This document shows positions 1 through 9,158 of a DNA stretch of 64,000 bases, piece after piece. Source of the DNA: Pseudomonas sp. RIT-PI-q (GTDB lineage Bacteria > Pseudomonadota > Gammaproteobacteria > Pseudomonadales > Pseudomonadaceae); contig NZ_LHPC01000044.1 in NCBI RefSeq assembly GCF_001297125.1, forward strand, positions 124,001 through 188,000, in the 5' to 3' direction. The number at the start of each line of letters is the position of its first letter. The stretch's first letter is position 1. Made by a program: the position numbers and the translations under genes. A model generated the notes under the pieces. That model did not search any database. It had not been told where the DNA came from and worked only from the letters and a program-made list of their open reading frames with translations.

Positions 1-180
1 GACCTCTACCTGCTGGGCAATAGCCTGATTGGTGAGTTCAAGGGCTTCAAGTCCGGCCACGCATTGAACAACCAGCTGCTGCGCAAGTTGATTGAGCAGA
101 CAGATGCTTGGGAAGTCGTGACTTTCGAAGACGCCAGCACTGCACCGATCTCTTACATGCGTCCAGTTGCGGCCGTGTAA
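1..180 (+). CDS. C-terminal end of an unrecognised protein (5' end outside window)
   Basis: An open frame enters from the left edge in frame 1 and encodes 59 residues, ending in MRPVAAV and a TAA stop. It is followed after about 20 bases by a clear rho-independent terminator, which supports a real gene end. I do not recognise the family: the fragment is soluble-looking, has no transmembrane stretch, and contains the string NSLIGEFKGFKSGHALNNQL. The upstream part needed to identify it lies outside the window. It is convergent with the diguanylate cyclase pseudogene to its right. Confidence 0.75.
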   Translation, partial: DLYLLGNSLIGEFKGFKSGHALNNQLLRKLIEQTDAWEVVTFEDASTAPISYMRPVAAV

Positions 181-202
181 GTAAAAAACCTCTCTAGTTT
201 TT

Positions 203-230
203 AAAGGCTACCTTCGGGTGGCCTTTTTTT
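203..230 (+). terminator. Rho-independent terminator of the left-edge gene
   Basis: A GC-rich stem (AGGCTACC / GGTGGCCT with a TTCG tetraloop) is followed by a run of seven T on the plus strand, directly after the stop codon at 180. Confidence 0.85.
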
Positions 231-260
231 ATGTCCCAAGGAAAGTGATGCGGCGTCAGT

Positions 261-344
261 GATGGCCTCTTCGCGGGCAAGCCTCGCTCCTACAGGAGAT
301 AGAGTACCCTTGTAGGAGCGAGGCTTGCCCGCGAAGGCGCCATC
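261..344. repeat. REP inverted pair (BIME-like)
   Basis: Two head-to-head copies of the GCGGGCAAGCCTCGCTCC-type REP lie at 261-294 and 311-344. The arms extend outward to GATGGC / GCCATC, so a long hairpin can form. It lies between the convergent left-edge gene and the diguanylate cyclase pseudogene. Confidence 0.85.
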
Positions 345-361
345 CGCCGCACAACCTATCT

Positions 362-1863
362 TCAGTCGGCAGCCACCACCCGATTGCGCCCACTTTCCTT
401 CGCCTGATACAGCGCCTTGTCCGCCGCAAACAGCAAACTCTCCAGGCTGGTCTCGCTCGCCGCCGTCCAGGTGGCGATACCGATACTGACAGTAATAGGC
501 GTCTTATCTCCCGCCATCGACGGCAGCTGCTCCACCGCCGCACGAATGTTTTCGGCTATCTGCTGTGCGCCCATACGGTCGGTTTCCGCCAGGATCACTG
601 AACACTCCTCCCCGCCGTAACGAGCGACCAGGTCGGTGGGACGTCGCACGTTGGCGCAGATCACCTTGGCCACCGCGCGCAAGGCATCGTCGCCGCCCTG
701 ATGGCCGTGGCGATCGTTGAACGCCTTGAAGTGGTCGGCGTCGATCATCAACATCGACGGTGGCTTGCCGGAACGCTGGGCGCGAAACCATTCATGGCGC
801 AGGGTCTGATCCAGGGTTCGGCGGTTGGCGACGCCGGCCACCGCATCGGTAGCCGCCAGTAGCGCCAGCTCTTTCTCGGCGCTATGGCGCAGGCGCAGCT
901 CCCGGCAGAGCAGCCAGGTCAGCCACAGCAATCCGATGCACAACACGCCGGTGGCGCCGCTGATCACTATCGCTGTGCGCTTCCAGGCCGCGAACACTTC
1001 GTTGCCGGAGAGGGCGACGATGACCGTCAGCGGCAGGTTGCCGACCCTGGAAAAGGTGTACAGACGCTGGTGATGGTCCATGCTCGACACGCTGTCAAAG
1101 CTGCCATTGCCCTCACGCAGGATGCGCATGACGTTGGGCCGGCTGGCGAAGCTTTTACCGATCGAATCGTTTTGCAGGTACGGCTTTTGCGCCAACAGAA
1201 TGCCGTCGTCATTGATGATGTTCAGCGTGCTGCCGGTGCCGATGTCCAGGCTGTTGAACAACTGGTCGAAGTACCCCAGGCGCATCGACGCCACGGCCCA
1301 CCGAGAAACTCACCGGTGGAGGAGGAGATGCGCCGGCTGAACCTGATCCGCCATTCATCGCGGTCTTCACAGTTGCAGCGGGGCTTGAATGGCCGGCTGA
1401 TGAACATGCCGGTGTCGCGGTTGGCAGCATGGGCGATGAAGTAGTCGCGATCAGCGAAGTTGCCGGGCTTGGGGTTGATCAGCGATGAGTCAGCGAGCAC
1501 GTCGCCGTGCTTGTCCAGCAACAGGATGTCGCCCTTGAAGCGCGCGGTGGTGGAGCGGTCAAAAAGTACCAAGTGGCGGATCTGCGGCGAAACCTGTTTC
1601 AGATCGTCCCGTTGCGACGCGGCAATCAGCCCTTGCAGGGTGAGGTCGTAGAGTTCGACGGTGCGCAGTACGTCAGCGTCGATCAACTGCGCGATCGTGG
1701 TCGCGCTGCGAGTGGCGGCGTCCTGGGCATTGCCGTGTTCGCGGATCAGCAAATAGGCCACGATGCCGAGAATCGCAAAGACAGTCAGGCAGCTACCGAG
1801 GATCACCATGAGTTCAGGTCGCCCGGTCTTGGCTGAAAGGTGTGGGATACGGCTTGCGATCAT
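362..1863 (-). pseudogene. Membrane sensor diguanylate cyclase (GGDEF), broken by a 1-bp frameshift
   Basis: Read through one frameshift, this would be a protein of about 500 residues: a short cytoplasmic N-terminus, a transmembrane helix (VILGSCLTVFAILGIVAYLL), a periplasmic Cache-like sensor region, a second helix near residue 270, and a C-terminal GGDEF domain making c-di-GMP from two GTP. The cyclase motif is RYGGEEC, with Cys in place of the usual Phe after GGEE. An inhibitory RxxD site (RPTD) lies five residues upstream. The frame breaks after EFLGG at 1297-1299: restoring one base to the CCC run (GGG on the coding strand) rejoins the upstream frame to AVASMRLGYFDQ. As written the product would stop within the sensor region after entering the wrong frame. 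The ATG at 1863 is chosen because translation begins just before the first membrane helix. A sequencing error cannot be excluded. Confidence 0.85.
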
Positions 1864-1992
1864 GGGTCTGATATCTGCTCGATGGACTGTGTAAGCGTAG
1901 TTCCATAAACGTAACAGCCGTAATGGGACTGCCCGTCGCAGAGATGAGTCTTGAGGCTCTGGTGTCACGCGGCGAATGTATAAATCCCGAGC

Positions 1993-2021
1993 AAAAAAAA
2001 GGCCAGCTAAACATGCTGACC
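1993..2021 (-). terminator. Rho-independent terminator reading leftwards
   Basis: On the minus strand GGTCAGC / GCTGGCC (one G-T pair) forms a stem with a 7-base loop, followed by eight T. It implies a minus-strand transcript ending here, upstream of the cyclase pseudogene. The only candidate source is the short frame at 2069-2182. Confidence 0.7.
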
Positions 2022-2068
2022 ATTTATTTTGTTAGCGGGGTCAGAAACGTTGATCGGCTAGTCGACGA

Positions 2069-2182
2069 TCACCTGGACTCATCGGCGGCCGGGGGGTTGG
2101 CAGCCATCGTTGCAGCGATTGCAATGAACAGTGGGCCGAGCTCCTGGATAAAGACACGTGCGCTACCGCTCCCCGGGGTCAT
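2069..2182 (-). CDS. Possible 37-residue small protein
   Basis: A short frame on the minus strand starts at an ATG inside a longer open frame. It encodes about 37 residues with a hydrophobic middle (FIQELGPLFIAIAATMAAN), which could be a single membrane-spanning helix. The ribosome-binding site is weak. The main support is position: it lies between two minus-strand terminators (1993-2021 and 2256-2288), so this interval looks like a separate small transcription unit. It could equally be a small RNA gene. I do not recognise the product. Confidence 0.25.
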   Translation of the reverse strand: MTPGSGSARVFIQELGPLFIAIAATMAANPPAADESR

Positions 2183-2255
2183 GAGTGTCCGTTGTTGAAT
2201 CGACGTTTTGTATTTCCTGTCGAGAGCGAGGACGTGCGTGGTGCTTTCTGCACAA

Positions 2256-2288
2256 CGAAAAAAAGCCGCTGATAGCAGCGGCTTTGAA
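2256..2288 (-). terminator. Rho-independent terminator after the small secreted-protein gene
   Basis: On the minus strand AAAGCCGCTG / CAGCGGCTTT forms a 10-bp stem with a 4-base loop followed by a T run. It lies about 65 bases beyond the stop codon at 2352. Confidence 0.85.
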
Positions 2289-2351
2289 GACAACTTTTCA
2301 AAGGGAAGAGCCGATGAAAAGTGTCGAGGGAAACAGAGCGAAGACGATCGA

Positions 2352-2576
2352 TCAGCTGTCTTTCTCAACCCGTTGTTGGGCCTGAGTGGTCGACGCTTGA
2401 GGGGTTTGCGCAGCCTCCTGGGCCTTGGCCGTCATTTCGCTCTGATACTGTTCGTAGGCTGCAACTCGCGCAGCATTTTGCCCGGCGAAAGTCTGCGACT
2501 CTTCAGCGATGGCGAACGGAGACAGGAACAATGAGGACAAAACGAAAGCGCTGGCAATACCCATAGTGTTGGACAT
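2352..2576 (-). CDS. Small secreted protein of unknown function
   Basis: Encodes 74 residues. The first 24 or so form a classical signal peptide (MSNTMGIASAFVLSSLFLSP then FAIAEE), so the mature product is a short, polar, Gln/Ala-rich peptide of about 50 residues (AQEAAQTPQASTTQAQQR), probably periplasmic and helical. The ATG at 2576 is preferred over an upstream TTG because AAGAAGG lies 8 bases before it. The gene has its own strong terminator and is a monocistron. It sits downstream of, and on the same strand as, the RND/two-component operon, but a long inverted repeat separates them. I do not recognise a family, and a link to the metal-type two-component system is only a guess. Confidence 0.7.
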   Translation of the reverse strand: MSNTMGIASAFVLSSLFLSPFAIAEESQTFAGQNAARVAAYEQYQSEMTAKAQEAAQTPQASTTQAQQRVEKDS

Positions 2577-2702
2577 CTTTAAAACCTTCTTGCTTGGCAA
2601 GTGCTGTTTGGTGGCGCAAAGATAAGGGGCTTTAGAGAAGGGAAAAAGAGCGGATTCATGAAAGGACTATTGCGCGAAAGGTAAGAGTCGCTACGCGATA
2701 CC

Positions 2703-2833
2703 TGTAGCAGCTGCCGAAGGCTGCGTCCGGCTGCGCAGCAGTCGTAAATTCAGTCACCGCGGTCTGTCAGATGAATCGCGTGTGCAGGGTTTACGACTGC
2801 TGCGCAGCCGGACGCAGGCTTCGCCAGCTGCTA
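2703..2833. repeat. Long inverted repeat, about 45-base arms
   Basis: The arms at 2703-2748 and 2790-2833 are nearly perfect reverse complements (core GCGTCCGGCTGCGCAGCAGT) around a 41-base loop. This is a different REP class from the GCGGGCAAGC type. It lies just beyond the kinase stop codon at 2859, so in the operon transcript it would form a very stable 3' stem. Confidence 0.8.
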
Positions 2834-2858
2834 CGGGATTAGGGTGCAGTCTGGAGGG

Positions 2859-4223
2859 TCAGACGGGCAGGTGGATGCCGAAGGTATTCATGCCATGGTC
2901 ACTGCGCACAAACACATCCCCGCCGTGCATCAGCGCAATCGCCTTGACGATTGCCAAGCCCAACCCATGGTTGTTGCCACTGTTGCTGCGCGACGCATCA
3001 ACCCGGTAAAAGCGCTCGAACAGTCGTGGCAAATGCTCGCTGGCAATCGGCGAGCCGGGGTTCGCAACGCCGATGCTGACCTGATGCCCCTCGACCTCGA
3101 TCCGCACCTCAATCACCTGCCCAGGCTCGGTGTGCTGCACCGCGTTGCTCAGCAGATTGATCAACGCCCGGCGCAGATGCGCAATCTCTATTTGCACCTG
3201 CGCATCACCACTGACCTGCACTTTGACTTGGGCATCTTCAAGGATGAAATCCAGGTATTCCAGGGTCGTCGCCACTTCATCCGCCAGCGAGGTGGAGGTC
3301 AGTTTGGTGGCCTTGCTGCCTTGGTCGGCGCTGGCGAGGAACAGCATGTCGTTGATGATCGAGCGCAGTCGCTCAAGCTCTTCGAGGTTCGATTGCAGCA
3401 CTTCGAAATAGTGTTCCGCCGAACGTCCGCGCGTCAGTGCAACCTGGGTCTGGCCAATCAGGTTGGTCAGCGGCGAGCGCAATTCATGGGCCACATCGGC
3501 GTTGAACGATTCCAGCCGCGAATAAGCCTGTTCGACCCGCTCCAGCGTCGAGTTGAACGAGTTGACGAACTGATTCAACTCCGGTGGCAATGACGACATG
3601 CGCAAACGCCCGGAACGCAATGGCGGGGCCAGGCGCTGGGCTTCCTGTGACAGTTTGATCAGCGGTTTGAGACCGATCCGCGCCACCCAATATCCCAGGG
3701 CCGAGGCCAGCAGCACGCCGATGATCGCCAGGCTGATCAGGGCAATCAGCAAGTGGTGCTGAGTTTGTAAAAATGTCTCGGTGTCGATGCCGATCATGAA
3801 GCGCAGCGGTGGTCGCTGATCCTTGGCCGGGAACTGGCTGACCAGCACTTTCAATGGGTAGGGCTGATCCGGCAACTTCAAGTCGCGCATGCCCAGCGGC
3901 CCTTCGGCAAAGGCGCGGATCTGCGGCGTCGGGTTGCCGTATTCGTAGTGCGGATCGCCACTGATGATCCAGAAACTGATGCGCTTGTCTTCTTCGCCGA
4001 GCAACTTGAGCTTGTTGTTGATCTTCACCCAATGCTCGGGCGTGCCGTAACGCCCGACCGTGGATTCGAGCACGCTGTAACGCGCGTCCAGCTCAGCCTC
4101 GGGCAGCAGACCCAGACCTTTGTCGACCTGTTGATACAACGCCCAGCCGATCAACAGAAACACCAAAAGCGCCACCAGCGTAAACATCCCGCTCAGGCGC
4201 AAGGCAATCGAGTTACTGGACAC
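2859..4223 (-). CDS. Sensor histidine kinase, heavy-metal-sensor type
   Basis: A 454-residue inner-membrane kinase partnering the response regulator next to it. A TM helix sits near residue 20 (LSGMFTLVALLVFLLIGWAL), then a periplasmic sensor region of about 130 residues, a second TM (HHLLIALISLAIIGVLLASA), a HAMP-like linker, the H box FNADVAHELRSPLTN with the phospho-accepting His, the N box RRALINLLSNAVQHT and the G box NHGLGLAIVKAI. I start it at the GTG at 4223, which overlaps the regulator stop codon by 11 bases; another GTG lies one codon upstream. The layout matches CusS/CopS/IrlS-type kinases, but the stimulus cannot be read from sequence. Last gene of the pump operon. Confidence 0.9.
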   Translation of the reverse strand: MSSNSIALRLSGMFTLVALLVFLLIGWALYQQVDKGLGLLPEAELDARYSVLESTVGRYGTPEHWVKINNKLKLLGEEDKRISFWIISGDPHYEYGNPTPQIRAFAEGPLGMRDLKLPDQPYPLKVLVSQFPAKDQRPPLRFMIGIDTETFLQTQHHLLIALISLAIIGVLLASALGYWVARIGLKPLIKLSQEAQRLAPPLRSGRLRMSSLPPELNQFVNSFNSTLERVEQAYSRLESFNADVAHELRSPLTNLIGQTQVALTRGRSAEHYFEVLQSNLEELERLRSIINDMLFLASADQGSKATKLTSTSLADEVATTLEYLDFILEDAQVKVQVSGDAQVQIEIAHLRRALINLLSNAVQHTEPGQVIEVRIEVEGHQVSIGVANPGSPIASEHLPRLFERFYRVDASRSNSGNNHGLGLAIVKAIALMHGGDVFVRSDHGMNTFGIHLPV

Positions 4224-4890
4224 CACGGCTCTCCAGCACATAACCCATGCCACGAATCGTGTGCAGCAATTTCTCTTCGAACGGCCCGTCGAGCTTGGCC
4301 CGCAGACGTTTGATCGCGACTTCGACGACGTTGGCGTCACTGTCGAAATTGATGTCCCAGACCATTTCCGCGATGGCGGTTTTCGAGAGGATTTCACCCT
4401 GACGGCGGGCCAGCACACTGAGTAGCGAGAACTCTTTGGCGGTGAGGTCTAGACGAGTGCCGGCACGGGTAGCCTTGCGGCTGATCAAATCGATCCACAG
4501 GTCGGCGATGCTCACCTGCACCGGCTCATGACCGCCGCTGCGCCGGGTCAGCGCTTGCAGGCGCGCCACCAGCTCAAGGAAGGAAAACGGTTTGCCGAGG
4601 TAATCGTCGGCACCGTCGCGCAGGCCCTTGATGCGATCTTCCACACGCTCGCGGGCGGTGAGCATGATCACCGGGGTTTGCTTGCGCGCACGCAACGCGC
4701 GCAGTACGCCGAAGCCGTCGAGGCCCGGCAGCATGACGTCGAGGATGATCACCGCGTAGTCACTTTCCAGCGCCAGGTGCAGGCCTTCCACACCCTCGCG
4801 CGCCAGGTCCACGGTGTAACCCTGTTCCGTCAGGCCACGGTGCAAATAGTCCGCGGTTTTTTCTTCATCTTCGATAATCAGAACGCGCAT
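4213..4890 (-). CDS. OmpR/PhoB-family response regulator, heavy-metal type
   Basis: 225 residues. The N-terminal receiver has acidic pocket residues EDEE, phospho-acceptor Asp 51 in VIILDVMLPGLDGFG and the conserved Lys in LGKPFSF. The C-terminal winged helix ends in IRGMGYVLE, typical of the CusR/CopR/CzcR/IrlR branch. It starts 9 bases after the RND stop codon with a GAGGCGGGG ribosome-binding site, and its stop overlaps the kinase start, so the pair is translationally coupled. It probably activates its own operon; a palindrome upstream of the adaptor gene (9242-9261) is a candidate binding site. Branch assignment is by resemblance, so the controlling signal could be a non-metal toxicant. 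Confidence 0.92.
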   Translation of the reverse strand: MRVLIIEDEEKTADYLHRGLTEQGYTVDLAREGVEGLHLALESDYAVIILDVMLPGLDGFGVLRALRARKQTPVIMLTARERVEDRIKGLRDGADDYLGKPFSFLELVARLQALTRRSGGHEPVQVSIADLWIDLISRKATRAGTRLDLTAKEFSLLSVLARRQGEILSKTAIAEMVWDINFDSDANVVEVAIKRLRAKLDGPFEEKLLHTIRGMGYVLESRGVQ

Positions 4891-4899
4891 GACCCCGCC

Positions 4900-7800
4900 T
4901 CAGTCTGTGGTCGCCAGTGCCGGCAGCGGCGCTGGTTTGGGCCTATGGAATAGCCGCTCAAGCCACAAGTATATGACCGGAGTGGTAAACAACGTCGGCG
5001 CCTGGCTCACCAGCAAGCCGCCGACCACCGCGATGCCCAAGGGCTGGCGCAGTTCGGCGCCGGTGCCGTAGCCGAGCATCAGCGGCAGGGCGCCGAGCAG
5101 GGCGGCGAGGGTGGTCATGATGATCGGCCGGAACCGTGTGATACAGGCCTGGTAGATCGCTTCTTCCGGTGGCAATCCCCCTTTGCGCTGGGCTTCGAGG
5201 GCGAAGTCGATCATCAGGATGCCGTTTTTCTTGACGATGCCAATCAGCAACACCAGGCCGATCAGCGCCATGATCGAAAAGTCCTGGCCGCAGATCCACA
5301 GCATGATCACCGCCCCGAGCCCGGCCGATGGCAGGGTCGAGATGATCGTCAGCGGATGCACGAAGCTCTCATAGAGCACGCCGAGAATGATGTACACCGC
5401 CACCAGCGCTGCCAGAATCAGCCACGGCTGGCTGGCCAGCGAACTCTGGAACGCCTGGGCCGCGCCCTGGAAGTTGCCGCTCATGGCCGCGGGCATGCCG
5501 ATTTCAGCCTTGGCCTGGTTGAGCATGATCACCGCATCCCCCAGCGCCACGCCGGGTGCCAGGTTGAACGAGAGGTTGGCGGCCGGGAACATGCCGTCAT
5601 GGGCGATGGACAACGGGCCGACCGTTGGCGCGTCGAACTTGGCCAGCGCCGACAGCGGCACCATTTCGCCGCTCAGGGGCGAGCGCAGGTAGAAATAGTT
5701 GAGGCTTTCGGCCTTGCCGCGCTGTTTGGTGTCGAGTTCCAGAATCACGTTGTACTGGTTGATCTGGGTCTGGAATTCGTTGATCTGCCGTTGGCCGAAG
5801 GCGTCGTACAGCGCTTCGTCGACGTCGCTGGCGGTCAGGCCAAAACGCGCCGCCGCGCTGCGATCGATGCTGATGTGGGTGATACTGCCGCCCAGTTGCA
5901 GGTCGTTGGAAATGTCGCGGAACGCCGGGTTGCTGCGCAGTTTTTCCGTGAGGCGCTGGGTCCAGGTGCTCAGGACCGCACCGTCGTTGCTCTTGAGCAC
6001 GTATTGGTACTGGGCGCGGCTCGGGCCGGAGCTGAGGTTGATGTCTTGGCCGGCGCGCAGATAGAGCACGATGCCTGGGACTTTCATCAGTTGCGGGCGA
6101 ATCCGGTCGATGAACTGGCTGGCCGAGACGTCGCGGTCGCCGCGTTTTTTCAGGGAGATCCAGAAGCGGCCGTTGGCGATGGTCTGGTTACTGCCCGAAA
6201 CCCCGACCGAGTGGGAAAACGCCTGGACGGCCGGGTCAGCGGCGACGATTTCCGCCATCGCCAAGTGTTTTTTCACCATGTCGCCGTAGGAAATGTCGGC
6301 CGCCGCTTCGGTAGTGCCGAGGACGAAACCGGTGTCCTGCACTGGAAAGAAACCTTTGGGGATGAAGATGTAGCCGGCGATGGCCAGGGCCAGGGACAAG
6401 CCGAACACACCAATCATCAACTTCTGATGGGCGAGGGCGCGGCGCAGGAGCTTTTCATAGCCGGCCAGCAAGCGTTCGCCGAACGTCGGTTTGCTGTGGG
6501 CATGATGCACCGGAGCACGCATGAACAGCGCGGCGAGGGTCGGCGCCAGCGTCAGCGACACCACCACCGAAATCATGATGGTCGAGGTCGCCGTCAGGGC
6601 AAATTCCTTGAACAGCCGCCCGACCACGCCGCCCATGAACAGCAGCGGAATAAACGCCGCCACCAGCGAGAAACTGATGGAAACCACGGTAAAACCGATC
6701 TCGCCGGCGCCTTTGATCGCCGCCTCGCGCATGCCGTCGCCGGCCTCCAGGTGCCGGTGGATGTTCTCCACCACCACAATCGCATCGTCGACCACAAACC
6801 CCACGGCCACCACGATTGCCACCAACGTCAGGTTGTTCAGGCTGAAGCCCATGATGTACATCAAGGCGAAGCTGGCGGTCAGTGAAACGCCGAGCACCGC
6901 CGACACAATCATCGTCGCCGACCATTGGCGCAGGAACAGCGCCATCACCGCCACCACCAGCATGATCGCAATCAGCAGGGTGATTTCCACTTCATGTAGC
7001 GACGCGCGGATGGTCTGGGTACGGTCGACCAGCACTTTGACCTGCACCGAAGCCGGCAGCATCGCTTCCAGGCCGGGCAGGGCCGCTTGAATGCGGTCCA
7101 CGGTCTCGACGATGTTGGCCCCCGGTTGCCGGGAGATCACCAGGTTCACCCCCGGCTGATCACCGGCCCAGGCTTGCACGTAGGCATCTTCCGAACCGTT
7201 GACGACTTTGGCCACATCCTTGAGATGAACCGGTGCGCCGTCCTTGTAGGAAACGATGAGTTGGCTGTATTCCTCGGGGTGAAATAGCTGATCGTTGGTC
7301 GACAGGGTCGAGATACTCGACTCCCCGTACAGCGCACCTTTGGCCAGGTTGAGGCTGGTGTTCTGGATCGCCAGGCGAATGTCCGCCAGGGTCAGGCCGA
7401 TGGCCGCGAGTTTGTCCGCCGAGGCTTGCACGCGGATGGCCGGACGTTGCTGACCGGTGATGTTGATTTGGCCTACGCCGTCGATCTGGCTGATCTGACG
7501 CGAAAGCAGGGTTTCCACCAGGTCGCTGAGTTCGGTGCCGGGCATCTGGGTCGAGTTGACGCTGAGGATCAGCACCGGGCTGTCGGCCGGGTTGACCTTG
7601 CGCCACGTCGGCAGGGTCGGCATGTCCTTGGGCAGTTTGCCGGCGGCGGTGTTGATCGCGGCCTGGACTTCCTGGGCGGCAGTGTCGATGCTTTTGTCGA
7701 GGGTGAATTGCAGGGTCAGGTTGGTCGAGCCGAGGGCGCTGCTCGAGGTCATTTGGGTCACGCCGGGGATGGCGCTGAATTGCACTTCAAGGGGCGTCGC

Positions 7801-8001
7801 CACGGACGAGGCCATGGTTTCCGGGCTGGCACCGGGCAATTGGGCCGCCACCTGGATGGTCGGGAATTCGGCTTCCGGCAGCGGCGCAATCGGCAGGCGC
7901 GGGAAGGCGATGACGCCCAGCAGCACCAGCGCGAAGGTCAGCAGGATCGTCGCGACCGGATGATCGATGCACCACGCAGAGACCGAGCCATGGCCCTTCA
8001 T
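4900..8001 (-). CDS. RND multidrug efflux permease, HAE-1 family, MdtC-type
   Basis: A 1033-residue proton-driven inner-membrane pump. The N-terminus (HPVATILLTF) and porter domain (LPGASPETMASSVATPLE) closely resemble E. coli MdtC from memory. TM4 carries the paired aspartates of the proton relay in GFVVDDAIVVVEN, and the second half has the GIVKKNGILMIDFALEAQR motif. Twelve TM helices and two large periplasmic loops fit the family length. MdtC normally works in a heteromer with MdtB, but only one permease gene is present here, so this pump is probably a homotrimer. It overlaps the adaptor gene by 4 bases (ATGA). No outer-membrane factor is in the operon, so it must borrow one. Confidence 0.93.
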   Translation of the reverse strand: MKGHGSVSAWCIDHPVATILLTFALVLLGVIAFPRLPIAPLPEAEFPTIQVAAQLPGASPETMASSVATPLEVQFSAIPGVTQMTSSSALGSTNLTLQFTLDKSIDTAAQEVQAAINTAAGKLPKDMPTLPTWRKVNPADSPVLILSVNSTQMPGTELSDLVETLLSRQISQIDGVGQINITGQQRPAIRVQASADKLAAIGLTLADIRLAIQNTSLNLAKGALYGESSISTLSTNDQLFHPEEYSQLIVSYKDGAPVHLKDVAKVVNGSEDAYVQAWAGDQPGVNLVISRQPGANIVETVDRIQAALPGLEAMLPASVQVKVLVDRTQTIRASLHEVEITLLIAIMLVVAVMALFLRQWSATMIVSAVLGVSLTASFALMYIMGFSLNNLTLVAIVVAVGFVVDDAIVVVENIHRHLEAGDGMREAAIKGAGEIGFTVVSISFSLVAAFIPLLFMGGVVGRLFKEFALTATSTIMISVVVSLTLAPTLAALFMRAPVHHAHSKPTFGERLLAGYEKLLRRALAHQKLMIGVFGLSLALAIAGYIFIPKGFFPVQDTGFVLGTTEAAADISYGDMVKKHLAMAEIVAADPAVQAFSHSVGVSGSNQTIANGRFWISLKKRGDRDVSASQFIDRIRPQLMKVPGIVLYLRAGQDINLSSGPSRAQYQYVLKSNDGAVLSTWTQRLTEKLRSNPAFRDISNDLQLGGSITHISIDRSAAARFGLTASDVDEALYDAFGQRQINEFQTQINQYNVILELDTKQRGKAESLNYFYLRSPLSGEMVPLSALAKFDAPTVGPLSIAHDGMFPAANLSFNLAPGVALGDAVIMLNQAKAEIGMPAAMSGNFQGAAQAFQSSLASQPWLILAALVAVYIILGVLYESFVHPLTIISTLPSAGLGAVIMLWICGQDFSIMALIGLVLLIGIVKKNGILMIDFALEAQRKGGLPPEEAIYQACITRFRPIIMTTLAALLGALPLMLGYGTGAELRQPLGIAVVGGLLVSQAPTLFTTPVIYLWLERLFHRPKPAPLPALATTD

Positions 8002-9158
8002 GGTTTCGGCTCCGATTGCACCACTTGCGGTGGATCAGTCAGGACCTGGACCGTCGAACCCGGCTTGAGCCGCGACTGGCCGTCGCTGACCAGTATATCG
8101 CCCGGATTGACGCCCTTGATGGTGTCCTGGCCGCTGCCTTGATAGACCATTTGCACCTGGACGGTTTCGACCTTGTCACCTTTGACCCGGTAGACGAAGT
8201 GTTGATCGAGCCCGCGTTGTACGACCGTGGGCGGTACGACCAGCGCATCTTTATCCAGCGCTGTCTGAATTTTTACCGTCACCAGCAGACCCGGCCAGAG
8301 TTTCTGCCCGGGGTTGTCGAATTCAGCCTTGGCGCGGATGGTCCCGGTGTTGGTGTTGATCTGGTTGTCGATCAGGGTCAGGTGCCCTTCGCCCAGCAGG
8401 TTGCCGGTTTCGCCATCGGTGTCGGCGCCGATGTAGGCCTTCACTTTTGCCCGCTGCGGGTCACCGATCAGGCCTTGCAGGGTCGGCAGCATTTGTTGCG
8501 GCAGGGAGAACTCTACGGCGATCGGGTCGATCTGGGTCACGGTGAACAGGCCTTGGGCGTCGGTCATGCGCAGGAAGTTGCCTTCGTCGACTGTGCGAAT
8601 ACCGACGCGACCGGTCACCGGGGAGCGAATCTGGGTGTAGGAAAGCTGAACCTGTGCGGCGTCGATCGAGGCTTGGTTGCCTTGGGCAGTGGCCTTGAGT
8701 TGGTTGACCAGGGCTTGTTGCTGGTCGTAGGTCTGTTTGGATACGCCGTCGTCGACGCTCAGCAGTTTGTAGCGCTTGAGGTTGACCAGGGCAACTTGCA
8801 GTTGCGCCTGGCTTTCGCCCAATTGGGCCCGGGCCTGGTCGAGGCTGGCGCGGATCGAGCGGTCGTCGATGGTGGCCAGCAGGTCGCCTTTGTTGACGAG
8901 TTGGCCTTCTTTGACCAGCAATTTGGTGAGGATGCCGTCGATCTGTGGGCGCACGACGACGCTGTGCAGGGACAGGACCGAGCCGATGCCGCTGACGTAG
9001 CGAGGGACGTCTTTTTCGGTGACGCTGACCACTCGCACGGGGATGGCGGTGGAGGTGGCGAGTTTTGTCGTGGCGGGTTTGGTGGCGTACCACAGGCCCA
9101 GCGCTGCCAGAACGATCAGAAGGGCGACGAGCAGGGCGGGTTTTTTCTGAATTCGCAT
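7998..9158 (-). CDS. RND periplasmic adaptor (membrane fusion protein), MdtA-like
   Basis: 386 residues: a short cytoplasmic N-terminus MRIQKKPA, an anchoring hydrophobic segment LLVALLIVLAALGLWYAT, then the biotinyl-lipoyl half-motifs (VVVRPQIDGILTKLLVKEGQ and SYTQIRSPVTGRVGIRTVDE) flanking an alpha-helical hairpin, and beta-barrel and membrane-proximal domains. It links the permease to an outer-membrane channel. It is the first gene of the operon (adaptor, permease, regulator, kinase). Its ATG at 9158 lies in a region with a TATAAA-like element about 50 bases upstream and a strong palindrome beyond. Confidence 0.92.
   Translation of the reverse strand: MRIQKKPALLVALLIVLAALGLWYATKPATTKLATSTAIPVRVVSVTEKDVPRYVSGIGSVLSLHSVVVRPQIDGILTKLLVKEGQLVNKGDLLATIDDRSIRASLDQARAQLGESQAQLQVALVNLKRYKLLSVDDGVSKQTYDQQQALVNQLKATAQGNQASIDAAQVQLSYTQIRSPVTGRVGIRTVDEGNFLRMTDAQGLFTVTQIDPIAVEFSLPQQMLPTLQGLIGDPQRAKVKAYIGADTDGETGNLLGEGHLTLIDNQINTNTGTIRAKAEFDNPGQKLWPGLLVTVKIQTALDKDALVVPPTVVQRGLDQHFVYRVKGDKVETVQVQMVYQGSGQDTIKGVNPGDILVSDGQSRLKPGSTVQVLTDPPQVVQSEPKP

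Noticed and set aside
5356..6885. Long plus-strand open frame opposite the RND permease
   Set aside because: It is antisense to a clear RND gene, has no ribosome-binding site and low-complexity His/Arg/Gln-rich composition typical of GC-rich shadow frames.
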